From positions 1 to 34,951 of the forward strand of contig CANRJX010000010.1 of assembly GCA_947631095.1 (NCBI GenBank): a stretch of DNA of 34,951 bases, written 5' to 3'. A program made the position numbers and the translations under genes. The DNA is from an uncultured Wohlfahrtiimonas sp. Its GTDB lineage: Bacteria; Pseudomonadota; Gammaproteobacteria; Cardiobacteriales; Wohlfahrtiimonadaceae. Shown piece by piece: positions 1-8,785 of this stretch (position 1 is its first letter; each line of letters opens with the position of its first letter). Under the pieces are notes generated by a model that saw only the letters and a list, made by a program, of their open reading frames with translations, searched no databases and was not told where the DNA came from.

Positions 1-76
1 ACTTCTATATATTATGTTAAATATTATGTGGGTATTCATATAACAAGATATATTTCTGTTAAAGTTAAATGAATAT

Positions 77-565
77 TTATTCAGTTGTTGTTATTAATGC
101 TGACATTAGATTTCCAAAGTCAGCTTGTGTGATATCACTTAATTTAAAATAAAATTTTTGACCTTCTGGTCTATGTATTTCATATTGTATATTAATTTTC
201 GAATTCCCTAGGCCATTACCTACCGTGATTACTAAATCGGCTGAACAAAAAGTTTGAATACCCTTTCTGCCTTCTTCTTTTATATTAACAATATCATATT
301 GAGCAGTATTATATCCTCCTGATATAGGTATAAATTTTATTTTACTCCCTGAAGATTCAGCCATTTTAGATGCCATATTTGAAGAATATTGAGTAATTAC
401 ATCGATACCGCCTAATTTATCTATAATTTTTTTAATTGTTTTCTCATATTCATTTTTAATTACATTTACAGCATTTTTATTTGCACAGATTTCTTCTCGT
501 TGTTCAGCATAAGATATGGAAAGTAACGAAGCTAATAAAATTGCTATTGTTTTTCTTATCATCAT
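77..565 (-). CDS. Small exported protein of unknown function
   Basis: 162 residues. The first 20 residues form a clear Sec signal peptide (basic Arg-Lys, hydrophobic core, SISYA then a likely cleavage before Glu-21) without a lipobox Cys, so a soluble periplasmic protein is likely. The mature part has two cysteines (in EICANK and QTFCSADL) that could form one disulfide, a Lys-rich helix, and a C-terminal half with beta-strand character. I do not recognise the family. Two adjacent Met codons could start it; an AGGA motif lies about 9 bases before the first. It is divergent from the large helicase gene, with about 175 bp between them, and nothing suggests that the two work together. Confidence 0.65.
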   Translation of the reverse strand: MMIRKTIAILLASLLSISYAEQREEICANKNAVNVIKNEYEKTIKKIIDKLGGIDVITQYSSNMASKMAESSGSKIKFIPISGGYNTAQYDIVNIKEEGRKGIQTFCSADLVITVGNGLGNSKINIQYEIHRPEGQKFYFKLSDITQADFGNLMSALITTTE

Positions 566-698
566 TTAAATAAATCCTACTGTATTAAATCGATTGTTGC
601 TTTGAATTTTAATCAAAAATTTATAGTAAGCTTCTAACTTTTACTTCATTGATAAAACATCCCCTTATGCTCTTTCATGAATATATAAAATTATTATG

Positions 699-704
699 TA
701 TAAT
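699..704 (+). promoter_or_regulatory. Candidate -10 element of the helicase fusion gene
   Basis: A perfect TATAAT lies 37 bases before the start codon at 742. No good -35 hexamer stands at 16-18 bp, and the gene has no clear Shine-Dalgarno sequence. In this AT-rich gap a chance match is possible. Confidence 0.3.
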
Positions 705-741
705 GCTGTCAATATTAATTATATAAAATATTATCGGTATT

Positions 742-3700
742 ATGCATCCATTAAAACTCAACACATTACTATTTATTGATTTAGAAATAAATCCAACAAA
801 CAATAAAGTATTTAAGATTGGTGCTTTGCTCGTCAATAATTTTCAACAAGAAAACGTTTCATTAATGCCTTTTGAACAAGAAATTTTCTCTGAATCAATA
901 TTGATGACATTTCTGAAAAAGATAGATCATCTTTCAACCAATATTGATTGTCTTGTTGGCCATAATATTATTGAGCATGATTTACCTATTTTAAAAAAAT
1001 TAGCACCTGATCTGTCATTTTTGAACAAACCAATCATTGATACATTACAACTATCTCCGCTGGCCTTCCCAAAAAATCCTTATCACCGTTTATTAAAAGA
1101 TTATAAACTAATTCGCAGTGAGCTAAATTCACCCTTACAGGATTGTGAGTCAACTTATACATTATTGCAAGAACAGCTCGAAGCATTTTATGAGTTTTCA
1201 TTGGAAAATATGGGTGAATTAAGATGCTATCAATCAATTTTAGAAAAAGATCATCCAACATATGCTTCTTTATTAAAAAATATTACTCAATTACCATGTT
1301 TTAATTCACAAGAATTTAAATCAAATTTATTGAAAGTTTTAAAAAATAATGATCAAAGCATTGATATTAAATATAAAGTTTGTATAACAGAACTCACTAA
1401 ATGGTTAGTTGATGACATCATATTTGAGCATGAAATCGCATTTTCATTTTTATATACTTTATCTTGGTTGAGAGTTTCAGGCAGCAATTCAGTACTTGCT
1501 CCTTGGGTTCGTTATCAGTTTCCTGAAACATCCAATTTAATTACGATGCTGCGTGATACCTCGTGTAATCTAGATAGCTGTGATTATTGTTCAAATATTC
1601 ATAATCCTCGTAAGGAACTGCAACGCTATTTTCATTTTAATGATTTCAGATATGAAGATTATGAAAAAAATGAAAGCATTCAAAGAGATATTGTTGAAAT
1701 TGGTATGAGAGATGAAAATATCTTCGCAATATTGCCAACAGGTGGTGGAAAGTCGCTCTGTTATCAACTTCCTGCATTAAATAGATTTTTTAGAAATGGT
1801 AGCTTAACTATCATTATTTCACCATTACAGGCATTGATGAAAGATCAAGTGGATGGATTAATTTCTAAAAATATCTATGGCGCAGCTGCCCTAAATGGTT
1901 TGTTGAGCGCTCCTGAACGAGCGGATGTTTTAGAAAAAATTCAAATGGGAGATATAGGTATATTATTTGTTTCTCCAGAGCAATTCAGAAGTTCTCGCTT
2001 TAAACGTGCGATTGAACACAGACAAATTGGTGCTTGGATCTATGATGAAGCACACTGTTTATCTAAATGGGGAAATGATTTTAGACCCGATTATTTATAT
2101 GTTGCTAAATGCATTAAGGAATTAAACAAAACAAATCGATTAGCACCGATTGGCTGCTTTACTGCAACAGCCAAACAAGAAGTTATCGATGATATCAAAG
2201 AGCACTTTAAAGAAACCTTAAATGTCGATTTTATAGAGAAAATTAGTTTAAAAGATCGTCCAAATCTAGACTTTAATATCATTGAATGTGAACAACATGA
2301 AAAAACTAATACAATCTCTACTCTACTTTCTGAATATATTTCGGATCAAGGTGGTGCAATTATATTTGTTTCTAGACGCAAAGCTGCTGAAGATATTGCC
2401 AAGCAATTAAAAAATCAAAATTGGAACTGTGAATATTTTCATGCTGGATTGCCTGCAAATGAAAAAAAAGATATTCAAAATGCTTTTATTTCTGGAGAAA
2501 TTAAAGTCATTGTTTCAACCAATGCTTTTGGAATGGGTGTTGATAAAGAAGATGTACGTTTAGTTATACATGCTGATATACCCGGATCGCTTGAAAATTA
2601 TTTGCAGGAAGCTGGTCGCGCTGGGCGAGATCAAAAACCAGCAACTTGTATACTTTTATATTCACCAAATGATGTAGAAGTTCAATTCAGGCTGACTGAA
2701 TATTCCAAGTTAACTCGCAAAGAAATGTCATTAATTTATAAAAAATTGCGAATGGAACAAGAAAAACGGAAAAGTGCTGATTTAATCATTACTCCACGAG
2801 AAATATTAAAAGATTCTCTAATTGAATCAATTGATATTGATGATGATAATGCTAAGACAAAGATCATCACTGCAATTGCATGGCTGGAAAGAGATGGTTA
2901 TTTAGAACGTACAGATAATGTCGTTCGTATTTTTCCATCACATTTAAAAATTCACATTGATCAAGCAATTACAATCATTAATGAAAGTAGTTTAAGCATT
3001 CGGAAAAAAGAAGAATATATCTGTGTTGTCAAACATATCTCAAACAGCCCACCAGATAAAATTATTGAAGTTGATATTCTTTCTGAGTTAATTTCAAGCA
3101 GTTTAGATGAGGTTTCAGATATATTGCATGAATTACAAAATCTCAAAATTTTAACCAATAACACATTATTAACTGCCTATATTCGTCATGGCATTCAAGA
3201 TACTTCTCAAAAAAGATTGGAGCTCAATTTATGGTGTGAAACGACTCTTTTAGAACTGCTCAGTGAATATTCACCAGATATAGAATCAGGCCATTGGCAA
3301 AATTTGGATCTTGCCCTGCTTTGTCATCAACTAGATGCATATCTTGACAATTCAGCATTAAGAGAATCTTTAGATAAATATTTAGTGACCGGTAAAATCA
3401 TGCCGCCATTGATTAATAAAATTTTCAAGGTTTTATGTGAAGATAAAGCCAGCCCTTCTGAAGAAAATAAAAAAAATCTTCAGGGGCATAAAAAAATTTT
3501 AGAGATGCAAAAAAATGCACAGAAAGATAGCGTACGATTAAAAGTGAATGGTCATTATTCTTGGCAAGACATTAAAGAAAATGGTGCTATGAGAAGATTA
3601 ATCGCAAGCAAAATCGTTAAATATTTTATTGCAAAAGTTTCTGGAAATGGTAAAGATCTTTTAGTCGAAACTACCTTTGAAGAATTACAAAACCATGTTT

Positions 3701-5988
3701 TTTCCGATATTATTTTAGCTGAACATTTTAAAACTCCTGAACAGCAAAAAGCTATCATTCACAATGCTCTTCTCTATCTTCATAATTTACAGATAATTAC
3801 TTTGAATCATGGCATGACTGTTATGCGAAATGCACTAACCATTAAAGTAGATCGCAATAGACAAAATAGATACCTTGCACATGACTACAGTTCACTAGAG
3901 AAACACTACAAGGAATTAAGATTACAAGTTCATGTAATGCGTGAATATGCTGAAATTGGTTTAACCAAATTACAAGAAGCCTTACGCTTTATTCTTGATT
4001 ATTTTTCAATGACTGAACCACAATTCATTAGAAAATATTTTAAAGGTCGTGAAAAGATTTTAGCAATCGCAACCAGTGAAGAATCACTTAAAAATATTGT
4101 AGGTAATTTAAGTGATGTTCAAAGACAAATTGTCGAAAGTACTGATGAAAACCATCTGATACTAGCAGGACCAGGCTCTGGAAAAACTCGTGTTATTGTT
4201 CATAGAATTGCTTATTTATTGCGTGTAGAAAGAATACCCCCGCAAACAATTATTGCTTTAGCTTATAACCGTTCTGCAGCAAATGAGATTCGAAAAAGGC
4301 TTTTTGATTTAGTCGGCAATGAATCTTATGGTGTCACTGTGATGACTTATCATAGTATTGCTATGCGCTTAACAGGTACTGTTTATTCAAATGATCAACT
4401 GATATCTTTAGAATCAGAAAAAGATGCACAGGATATTTTTAAAACAATGCTAAAAAATGCCATTGAAATGTTACGAGAAGAAGATACTGATCTAACATCA
4501 TCAGAAGATGATAATGATACCAGAGCAAAACTATTGCAGGGTTATCGCTATATTTTGGTGGATGAATATCAAGATATAGATGAAGATCAGTATAATTTAA
4601 TCAGTGCACTTGCGGGAAGAAACTCAAAAGATGAGGATGGAAAACTTACTATTTTAGCAGTTGGTGATGATGACCAGAATATCTATACTTTTCGTGGTAG
4701 CAGCAATCAATATATTGATAAATTTACAGAAGATTACAATGCGAAGATCAGTTACTTAGTTGAAAACTATCGTTCTACCCAAGGTATTATTCAAGCATCT
4801 AATGATGTTATTCAGCACAATCCTAATCGTTTAAAATCTAATTACCCAATTGTTATTAACCATGAACGTCAATCTGATCTGGTTCATGGAAGATGGGAAT
4901 TAATCGATCAAAATGGTAGAGCTGGCCAAGTTGTTGTACGATTTTTAACCCAAAAAAATTATGAAGCACAAGCATATGTCGTTTTAACAGAGATTAAACG
5001 TTTATATGCTCTTGATCCAAATAGCATTAATAGCTGCGCAATACTAGCAAGATCGAAAAAAGCTTTAGAAAATTTTTCAGGTGGATTAGCCACACTAAAT
5101 TTTCCTCATTACTATGAACATGATAAATCCAATCATTTTTCTACACCGAATAATAGATACTTTCAAAATTTTATTCATGAAATTGAGTCAGCTAAAGATT
5201 GTAAAAAGATCAATGACATTCAATGTATGATTCACTGGGAACAATATCCAGAACGTTGGGTAAATTATTTTATCGAAGTGATTTCTCAATTAAACATAAC
5301 CTTTAACCACATGAATATAGATATAAAAACTATTATTCAATGGATATACGATTATGTGTATGAAATCCCTATTACAATCAAACAAGGAATTTTTCTCGGC
5401 ACAATGCATTCAGCAAAAGGCCTAGAATTCAACCACGTATTTATATTGGATGATTTAGATAACTATTTTGATAAAGAAAGTGAAGAAGAACGTCGCTTAT
5501 TTTATGTAGGAATGACACGAGCAAAAGAAACTTTGATGCTTTGTAGTTTTAATGAAAAACACCATTTTATTCAATCAATTACTAATTCTAAAAATAGTAT
5601 TGTTAATAATATTAAAACGATCAATAGCTTACAACAAAAACACATTCTATTATCACCAAAAGATATTTATATGGACTATCTAGGCTCACAATCTAATGAA
5701 GTTTTACAAAAAGCTTCTCTAACATTAATGGAAGGCTCTCCCCTTTTGGTAGAAAAAATGAACGATAGATTGGTATTTAAAAAGCCAGATGATGGCCAGA
5801 TTGTTGCCCAAAGCTCTAAAAATTGTAAATACAATCATATTGATCTCAAAGAAATTATAGAATGTACAGTTCATTCTATCAGCCAGAGAAATATGAATAT
5901 GATCAATGCGGATTTTAAAAATAAAATGAAATGTGACACTTGGGAAGTTATACAACCTAGAATTATTCTTAGCTCACTTAATAATTAG
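742..5988 (+). CDS. DEDD exonuclease-like / RecQ-type / UvrD-type helicase fusion
   Basis: 1748 residues with three parts. Residues 1-150 are DnaQ/RNase T-like: Asp13-x-Glu15, a second motif with Asp80 (GHNIIEHD), and Asp134; the residue five before Asp134, where DEDDh enzymes carry His, is Asn129. A possible zinc cluster follows (Cys275, Cys280, Cys283, His287). The RecQ-like helicase spans about 310-660: Walker A TGGGKS near 334-339, DEAH at 435-438, FTATA near 473, QEAGRAGRD at 622-630. The C-terminal UvrD/PcrA-like helicase spans about 1120-1620: GPGSGKT 1143-1149, DEYQD 1274-1278, GDDDQ 1308-1312, HSAKGLEF 1556-1563 and FYVGMTRAKE. The RecQ four-Cys zinc site expected after motif VI is absent. 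Known relatives are annotated simply as RecQ-family helicases; a DNA repair role is inferred. No frameshift is visible. It stands alone. Confidence 0.9.
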   Translation: MHPLKLNTLLFIDLEINPTNNKVFKIGALLVNNFQQENVSLMPFEQEIFSESILMTFLKKIDHLSTNIDCLVGHNIIEHDLPILKKLAPDLSFLNKPIIDTLQLSPLAFPKNPYHRLLKDYKLIRSELNSPLQDCESTYTLLQEQLEAFYEFSLENMGELRCYQSILEKDHPTYASLLKNITQLPCFNSQEFKSNLLKVLKNNDQSIDIKYKVCITELTKWLVDDIIFEHEIAFSFLYTLSWLRVSGSNSVLAPWVRYQFPETSNLITMLRDTSCNLDSCDYCSNIHNPRKELQRYFHFNDFRYEDYEKNESIQRDIVEIGMRDENIFAILPTGGGKSLCYQLPALNRFFRNGSLTIIISPLQALMKDQVDGLISKNIYGAAALNGLLSAPERADVLEKIQMGDIGILFVSPEQFRSSRFKRAIEHRQIGAWIYDEAHCLSKWGNDFRPDYLYVAKCIKELNKTNRLAPIGCFTATAKQEVIDDIKEHFKETLNVDFIEKISLKDRPNLDFNIIECEQHEKTNTISTLLSEYISDQGGAIIFVSRRKAAEDIAKQLKNQNWNCEYFHAGLPANEKKDIQNAFISGEIKVIVSTNAFGMGVDKEDVRLVIHADIPGSLENYLQEAGRAGRDQKPATCILLYSPNDVEVQFRLTEYSKLTRKEMSLIYKKLRMEQEKRKSADLIITPREILKDSLIESIDIDDDNAKTKIITAIAWLERDGYLERTDNVVRIFPSHLKIHIDQAITIINESSLSIRKKEEYICVVKHISNSPPDKIIEVDILSELISSSLDEVSDILHELQNLKILTNNTLLTAYIRHGIQDTSQKRLELNLWCETTLLELLSEYSPDIESGHWQNLDLALLCHQLDAYLDNSALRESLDKYLVTGKIMPPLINKIFKVLCEDKASPSEENKKNLQGHKKILEMQKNAQKDSVRLKVNGHYSWQDIKENGAMRRLIASKIVKYFIAKVSGNGKDLLVETTFEELQNHVFSDIILAEHFKTPEQQKAIIHNALLYLHNLQIITLNHGMTVMRNALTIKVDRNRQNRYLAHDYSSLEKHYKELRLQVHVMREYAEIGLTKLQEALRFILDYFSMTEPQFIRKYFKGREKILAIATSEESLKNIVGNLSDVQRQIVESTDENHLILAGPGSGKTRVIVHRIAYLLRVERIPPQTIIALAYNRSAANEIRKRLFDLVGNESYGVTVMTYHSIAMRLTGTVYSNDQLISLESEKDAQDIFKTMLKNAIEMLREEDTDLTSSEDDNDTRAKLLQGYRYILVDEYQDIDEDQYNLISALAGRNSKDEDGKLTILAVGDDDQNIYTFRGSSNQYIDKFTEDYNAKISYLVENYRSTQGIIQASNDVIQHNPNRLKSNYPIVINHERQSDLVHGRWELIDQNGRAGQVVVRFLTQKNYEAQAYVVLTEIKRLYALDPNSINSCAILARSKKALENFSGGLATLNFPHYYEHDKSNHFSTPNNRYFQNFIHEIESAKDCKKINDIQCMIHWEQYPERWVNYFIEVISQLNITFNHMNIDIKTIIQWIYDYVYEIPITIKQGIFLGTMHSAKGLEFNHVFILDDLDNYFDKESEEERRLFYVGMTRAKETLMLCSFNEKHHFIQSITNSKNSIVNNIKTINSLQQKHILLSPKDIYMDYLGSQSNEVLQKASLTLMEGSPLLVEKMNDRLVFKKPDDGQIVAQSSKNCKYNHIDLKEIIECTVHSISQRNMNMINADFKNKMKCDTWEVIQPRIILSSLNN

Positions 5989-6084
5989 TTTTAAATCTTA
6001 ATATGAAATTTTAATTTTTTGAGTTTAGTTATATTTATTTTTTTAGACACTTAGACCGATGGTCAGTCGTTAGTACTGTATTAA

Positions 6085-6109
6085 ATAAGCCTATCAAAGA
6101 TAGGCTTAT
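6085..6109 (-). terminator. Hairpin downstream of ilvD, possibly bidirectional
   Basis: Perfect 11-bp inverted repeat with an AAA loop (arms 6085-6095 and 6099-6109), 8 bases past the ilvD stop codon. The minus-strand tail is TTTAATAC, a weak U-tract. It also lies about 100 bases past the end of the helicase fusion, so it may stop both transcripts. Confidence 0.6.
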
Positions 6110-6117
6110 ACAGAGAG

Positions 6118-7968
6118 TTATTTTAATTGATTCAATCTATTGACATCTCTAACCGCTCCAAATGCAGCAGATGTTGCCAATGCACCATAGACTTTTAACG
6201 CAGCTGAAACTTTACGCGGACGATCTTCTTTTGGTACAAAGCCAATTTTTGCTTGTGCTTCTAATCTATCTTCAATAACCTCAGGAGAAAGATTTAAATG
6301 GATTTTTCTTTCTGGAATATCAATGATAATTTCATCACCTGTTTCAACAATAGCAATTACACCGCCTTCGGCAGCTTCTGGTGAAGCATGACCAATCGAT
6401 AATCCTGATGTTCCTCCAGAAAAACGACCATCAGTCAATAAAGCACATGCTTTTCCTAATCCTTTTGATTTCAAATAAGATGTTGGATACAACATCTCTT
6501 GCATACCCGGGCCACCTTTTGGACCTTCATAACGAATGATAACAACTTCATTTTCCTGTACTTCATTACTCAAAATTCCTTTTACAGCAGAATCTTGGCT
6601 TTCATATACCCTTGCTTTACCAATGAATTTTAAGTTTTCTTCATCAACACCAGCAGTTTTTACAATACAACCATCTTTTGCAATATTACCGTATAAAACA
6701 GCAATACCACCATCTTGGCTATATGCAAATTCACCACTTCTAATACAACCATTTTCGCGATCATTATCTAGTGATTCAAAATAGCGATCTTGGCTAAATG
6801 CTTGAGTTGTTCTTACGCCACCAGGTGCTGATTGGAAGAATTTATGAACTTCTCGGTCATTAGTTTGAGTAATGTCCCACTTAGCAATCGCTTCTTTTAA
6901 TGTACCAGAATGAACAGTATGACAATCTGTATGGAGCAAATTAATGCGTGCAAGCTCACCTAAGATACTTATAATACCGCCAGCACGATGAACGTCTTCC
7001 ATATGATATTTACTGGTTGATGGAGATACTTTTGATAAATGCGGAACTTTACGAGATAAACGATCAATGTCTTGCATGGTAAAATCAACACCCGCTTCAA
7101 AAGCAGCTGCTAATAAATGTAGGACTGTATTACTTGAACCACCCATTGCAATGTCTAACATCATTGCATTTTCAAATGCTTTAAATGTTGCAATGTTTCT
7201 TGGCAATACATTTTCATTATTATTTTCATAATAATCTCGTGTATTTTTAACAATCAAACGAGCAGCTTCTAAAAAAAGCTCCTCTCTATTTTTATGTGTC
7301 GCTAATAATGAGCCATTGCCAGGTAATGATAATCCGAGCGCTTCAGTTAAACAGTTCATTGAGTTTGCGGTAAACATTCCTGAACATGATCCACATGTTG
7401 GACATGCATTTTCTTCAATCGCTTGAACTTTATCATCTGCTTCGCGATCATCCGCTGCCATAACCATCGCATCTACTAAGTCTAAACGAAGGTTTTCATT
7501 ATTCCAAACAAGTTTGCCTGATTCCATCGGGCCACCTGAAACAAAAATCGTTGGAATATTGAGGCGCATCGCAGCCATTAACATCCCCGGTGTTATTTTG
7601 TCACAGTTAGAAATACAAATCATAGCATCAGCACAATGCGCATTTACCATATATTCTACTGAGTCAGCGATTAAATCACGGCTTGGCAATGAATATAACA
7701 TGCCGTCATGCCCCATTGCGATTCCATCATCAACCGCAATCGTATTAAATTCTTTTGCCACACCACCCGCTTTTTCAATTTCACGAGCAACCATTTGACC
7801 CAAATCTTTTAAATGCACATGGCCTGGTACAAACTGTGTAAATGAGTTGACCACTGCAATGATTGGTTTTTTAAAATCTTCGTTTGTCATCCCTGTTGCA
7901 CGCCATAAAGCGCGCGCGCCTGCCATATTTCGACCTTGCGTCGAAGTATGTGAACGATATTTTGGCAT
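6118..7968 (-). CDS. ilvD: Dihydroxy-acid dehydratase
   Basis: 616 residues, the same length as the E. coli enzyme. It dehydrates 2,3-dihydroxy-isovalerate and 2,3-dihydroxy-3-methylvalerate to the 2-oxo acids, the shared third step of valine and isoleucine synthesis in the cytosol. Family signatures are intact: NCDKITPGM with Cys122, and [16 protein letters not shown] with Cys192 and Cys195, the Fe-S ligand region. Position 49 is Gly within FVPGH, as in E. coli, not the Cys found in [2Fe-2S] plant-type enzymes; this suggests an oxygen-sensitive [4Fe-4S] type (inference). The ribosome-binding site AGGGA is well placed. It is a single-gene unit, with a leader containing a Val/Ile/Leu-rich peptide at 8013-8051. 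Confidence 0.97.
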   Translation of the reverse strand: MPKYRSHTSTQGRNMAGARALWRATGMTNEDFKKPIIAVVNSFTQFVPGHVHLKDLGQMVAREIEKAGGVAKEFNTIAVDDGIAMGHDGMLYSLPSRDLIADSVEYMVNAHCADAMICISNCDKITPGMLMAAMRLNIPTIFVSGGPMESGKLVWNNENLRLDLVDAMVMAADDREADDKVQAIEENACPTCGSCSGMFTANSMNCLTEALGLSLPGNGSLLATHKNREELFLEAARLIVKNTRDYYENNNENVLPRNIATFKAFENAMMLDIAMGGSSNTVLHLLAAAFEAGVDFTMQDIDRLSRKVPHLSKVSPSTSKYHMEDVHRAGGIISILGELARINLLHTDCHTVHSGTLKEAIAKWDITQTNDREVHKFFQSAPGGVRTTQAFSQDRYFESLDNDRENGCIRSGEFAYSQDGGIAVLYGNIAKDGCIVKTAGVDEENLKFIGKARVYESQDSAVKGILSNEVQENEVVIIRYEGPKGGPGMQEMLYPTSYLKSKGLGKACALLTDGRFSGGTSGLSIGHASPEAAEGGVIAIVETGDEIIIDIPERKIHLNLSPEVIEDRLEAQAKIGFVPKEDRPRKVSAALKVYGALATSAAFGAVRDVNRLNQLK

Positions 7969-8012
7969 ATTTTTTCCCTGCTTACGCTATCACAAATTCT
8001 ATTTAAATTAAT

Positions 8013-8051
8013 TCATAAATAATGTTTGATCAATATTAGTAAGATGACCAT
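8013..8051 (-). CDS. Candidate ilvD leader peptide (Val/Ile/Leu-rich)
   Basis: A 12-codon reading frame, MVILLILIKHYL then TGA, ends 44 bases before ilvD on the same strand. Eight of the 12 residues are branched-chain amino acids, including an unbroken run of seven right after the start. An AAGG motif lies 8 bases before its ATG. Ribosome stalling in such leader peptides controls ilv and leu operons by attenuation in enteric bacteria; by analogy this would sense shortage of the ilvD end products. I find no strong intrinsic terminator between it and ilvD, so any control would more likely act through structure around the ilvD ribosome-binding site. AT-rich sequence favours Ile and Leu codons, so chance is not excluded. 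Confidence 0.5.
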   Translation of the reverse strand: MVILLILIKHYL

Positions 8052-8066
8052 TTATTCTGCCTTGTG

Positions 8067-8104
8067 GGCTTACATTACATCGTCAATTATATAGCACGTA
8101 AGCC
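8067..8104. repeat. Inverted repeat around the ilvD -10 region
   Basis: GGCTTAC at 8067-8073 and GTAAGCC at 8098-8104 are perfect 7-bp inverted repeats separated by 24 bases. The candidate ilvD -10 element lies between them. It could be an operator or, if transcription starts further upstream, an RNA stem. A further minus-strand CGTAAGC (7980-7986) touches the ilvD ribosome-binding site and is complementary to the upstream arm, allowing an alternative pairing. Confidence 0.35.
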
Positions 8105-8113
8105 AAATGAAAA
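8086..8113 (-). promoter_or_regulatory. Candidate ilvD promoter
   Basis: On the minus strand, TATAAT (8086-8091) is preceded at 16 bp by TTTTCA (8108-8113), which matches four of six consensus -35 bases. Start of transcription would be near 8079, giving a leader of about 110 bases that contains the Val/Ile/Leu-rich peptide. Confidence 0.4.
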
Positions 8114-8114
8114 G

Positions 8115-8431
8115 CAACTATCACACTTATTCAATATTATTTTTTGCCTGAAAATAAAACATTTATGTTATTAATTTCTACTGGATGAAAAACAATCAAA
8201 AAAAAATTCTATCCTCATGAAATATATAACAATCAACTGTTAAATATAATATTAATTATTATTTCAATAATATTATTTACTCATGTTTTTCAGTTTTAGA
8301 TTGCAAATTCTATAGAAATTTGTATCTTCTTAGTCAGAGGAGGCGTTTTAAATATTAAAAATAATATGTAAAAAAAGCATAAACAATTTAATTTAATAAA
8401 TAATTTAGTAACTTGATATTTAGGAGGATAT
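8115..8431. other. AT-rich intergenic region before yjcH
   Basis: No convincing gene. It holds several weak AT-rich inverted repeats (for example CAAATT and AATTTG around 8303-8321) and an orphan Shine-Dalgarno-like AGAGGAGG at 8336-8343 with no usable start codon close behind except an ATG followed at once by TAA. The yjcH-actP promoter must lie here, but I cannot choose one of the many TATAAT-like strings. Confidence 0.5.
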
Positions 8432-8785
8432 ATGGCTGAACCCATAAAAATTAATGAAAATCTTCTATATGACGATGTCGTCGTCAATAAAATTTATAAT
8501 GACCCACGATTCAAAGATATGGTTGCAAAAAAACAAAAATTTAGTTTAATACTGCTCGCATTAACACTAGGACTTTATATATTACTCATCGTTGGCACTG
8601 CATTTGCGCCAGATCTTTTAGGTGTTCCATTATCAGAAAAAATGGTAACAACTTGGGGAATTCCAGCAGGATTTTTCTTGATCATTTGGACAATTCTTGT
8701 GACAGGATATTATGTTTATAAGACCAATACTTATTACGATCCTTTATCAGCTAACTTGATTAAGGAGATTGGCAATGAAAAATAA
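8432..8785 (+). CDS. yjcH: DUF485 membrane protein, ActP partner (YjcH-like)
   Basis: 117 residues with two transmembrane helices (about 43-65 and 80-102). The DUF485 pattern is plain: [14 protein letters not shown] before helix 1, [10 protein letters not shown] between the helices, and TWGIPAGF leading into helix 2, all matching the layout of E. coli YjcH, which has a shorter N-terminus. YjcH is encoded with the acetate permease ActP; its own job is unclear, and a role in permease assembly or stability is a guess. An excellent TAGGAGG lies before the ATG. Its last 11 bases overlap actP, which implies translational coupling. Confidence 0.9.
   Translation: MAEPIKINENLLYDDVVVNKIYNDPRFKDMVAKKQKFSLILLALTLGLYILLIVGTAFAPDLLGVPLSEKMVTTWGIPAGFFLIIWTILVTGYYVYKTNTYYDPLSANLIKEIGNEK

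Noticed and set aside
8231-8281. AT-rich inverted repeats (ATAATATTA with TAATATTAT)
   Set aside because: Composed only of A and T in a region of the same composition, with a weak stem and no U-tract role.
8336-8343. Strong Shine-Dalgarno-like AGAGGAGG far upstream of yjcH
   Set aside because: No ATG, GTG or TTG at a usable distance opens a frame; the nearest ATG is followed at once by TAA.
8296-8487. 63-codon minus-strand frame across the yjcH start
   Set aside because: It overlaps the well-supported yjcH ribosome-binding site and start, has low-complexity Phe/Lys content and no recognisable family.
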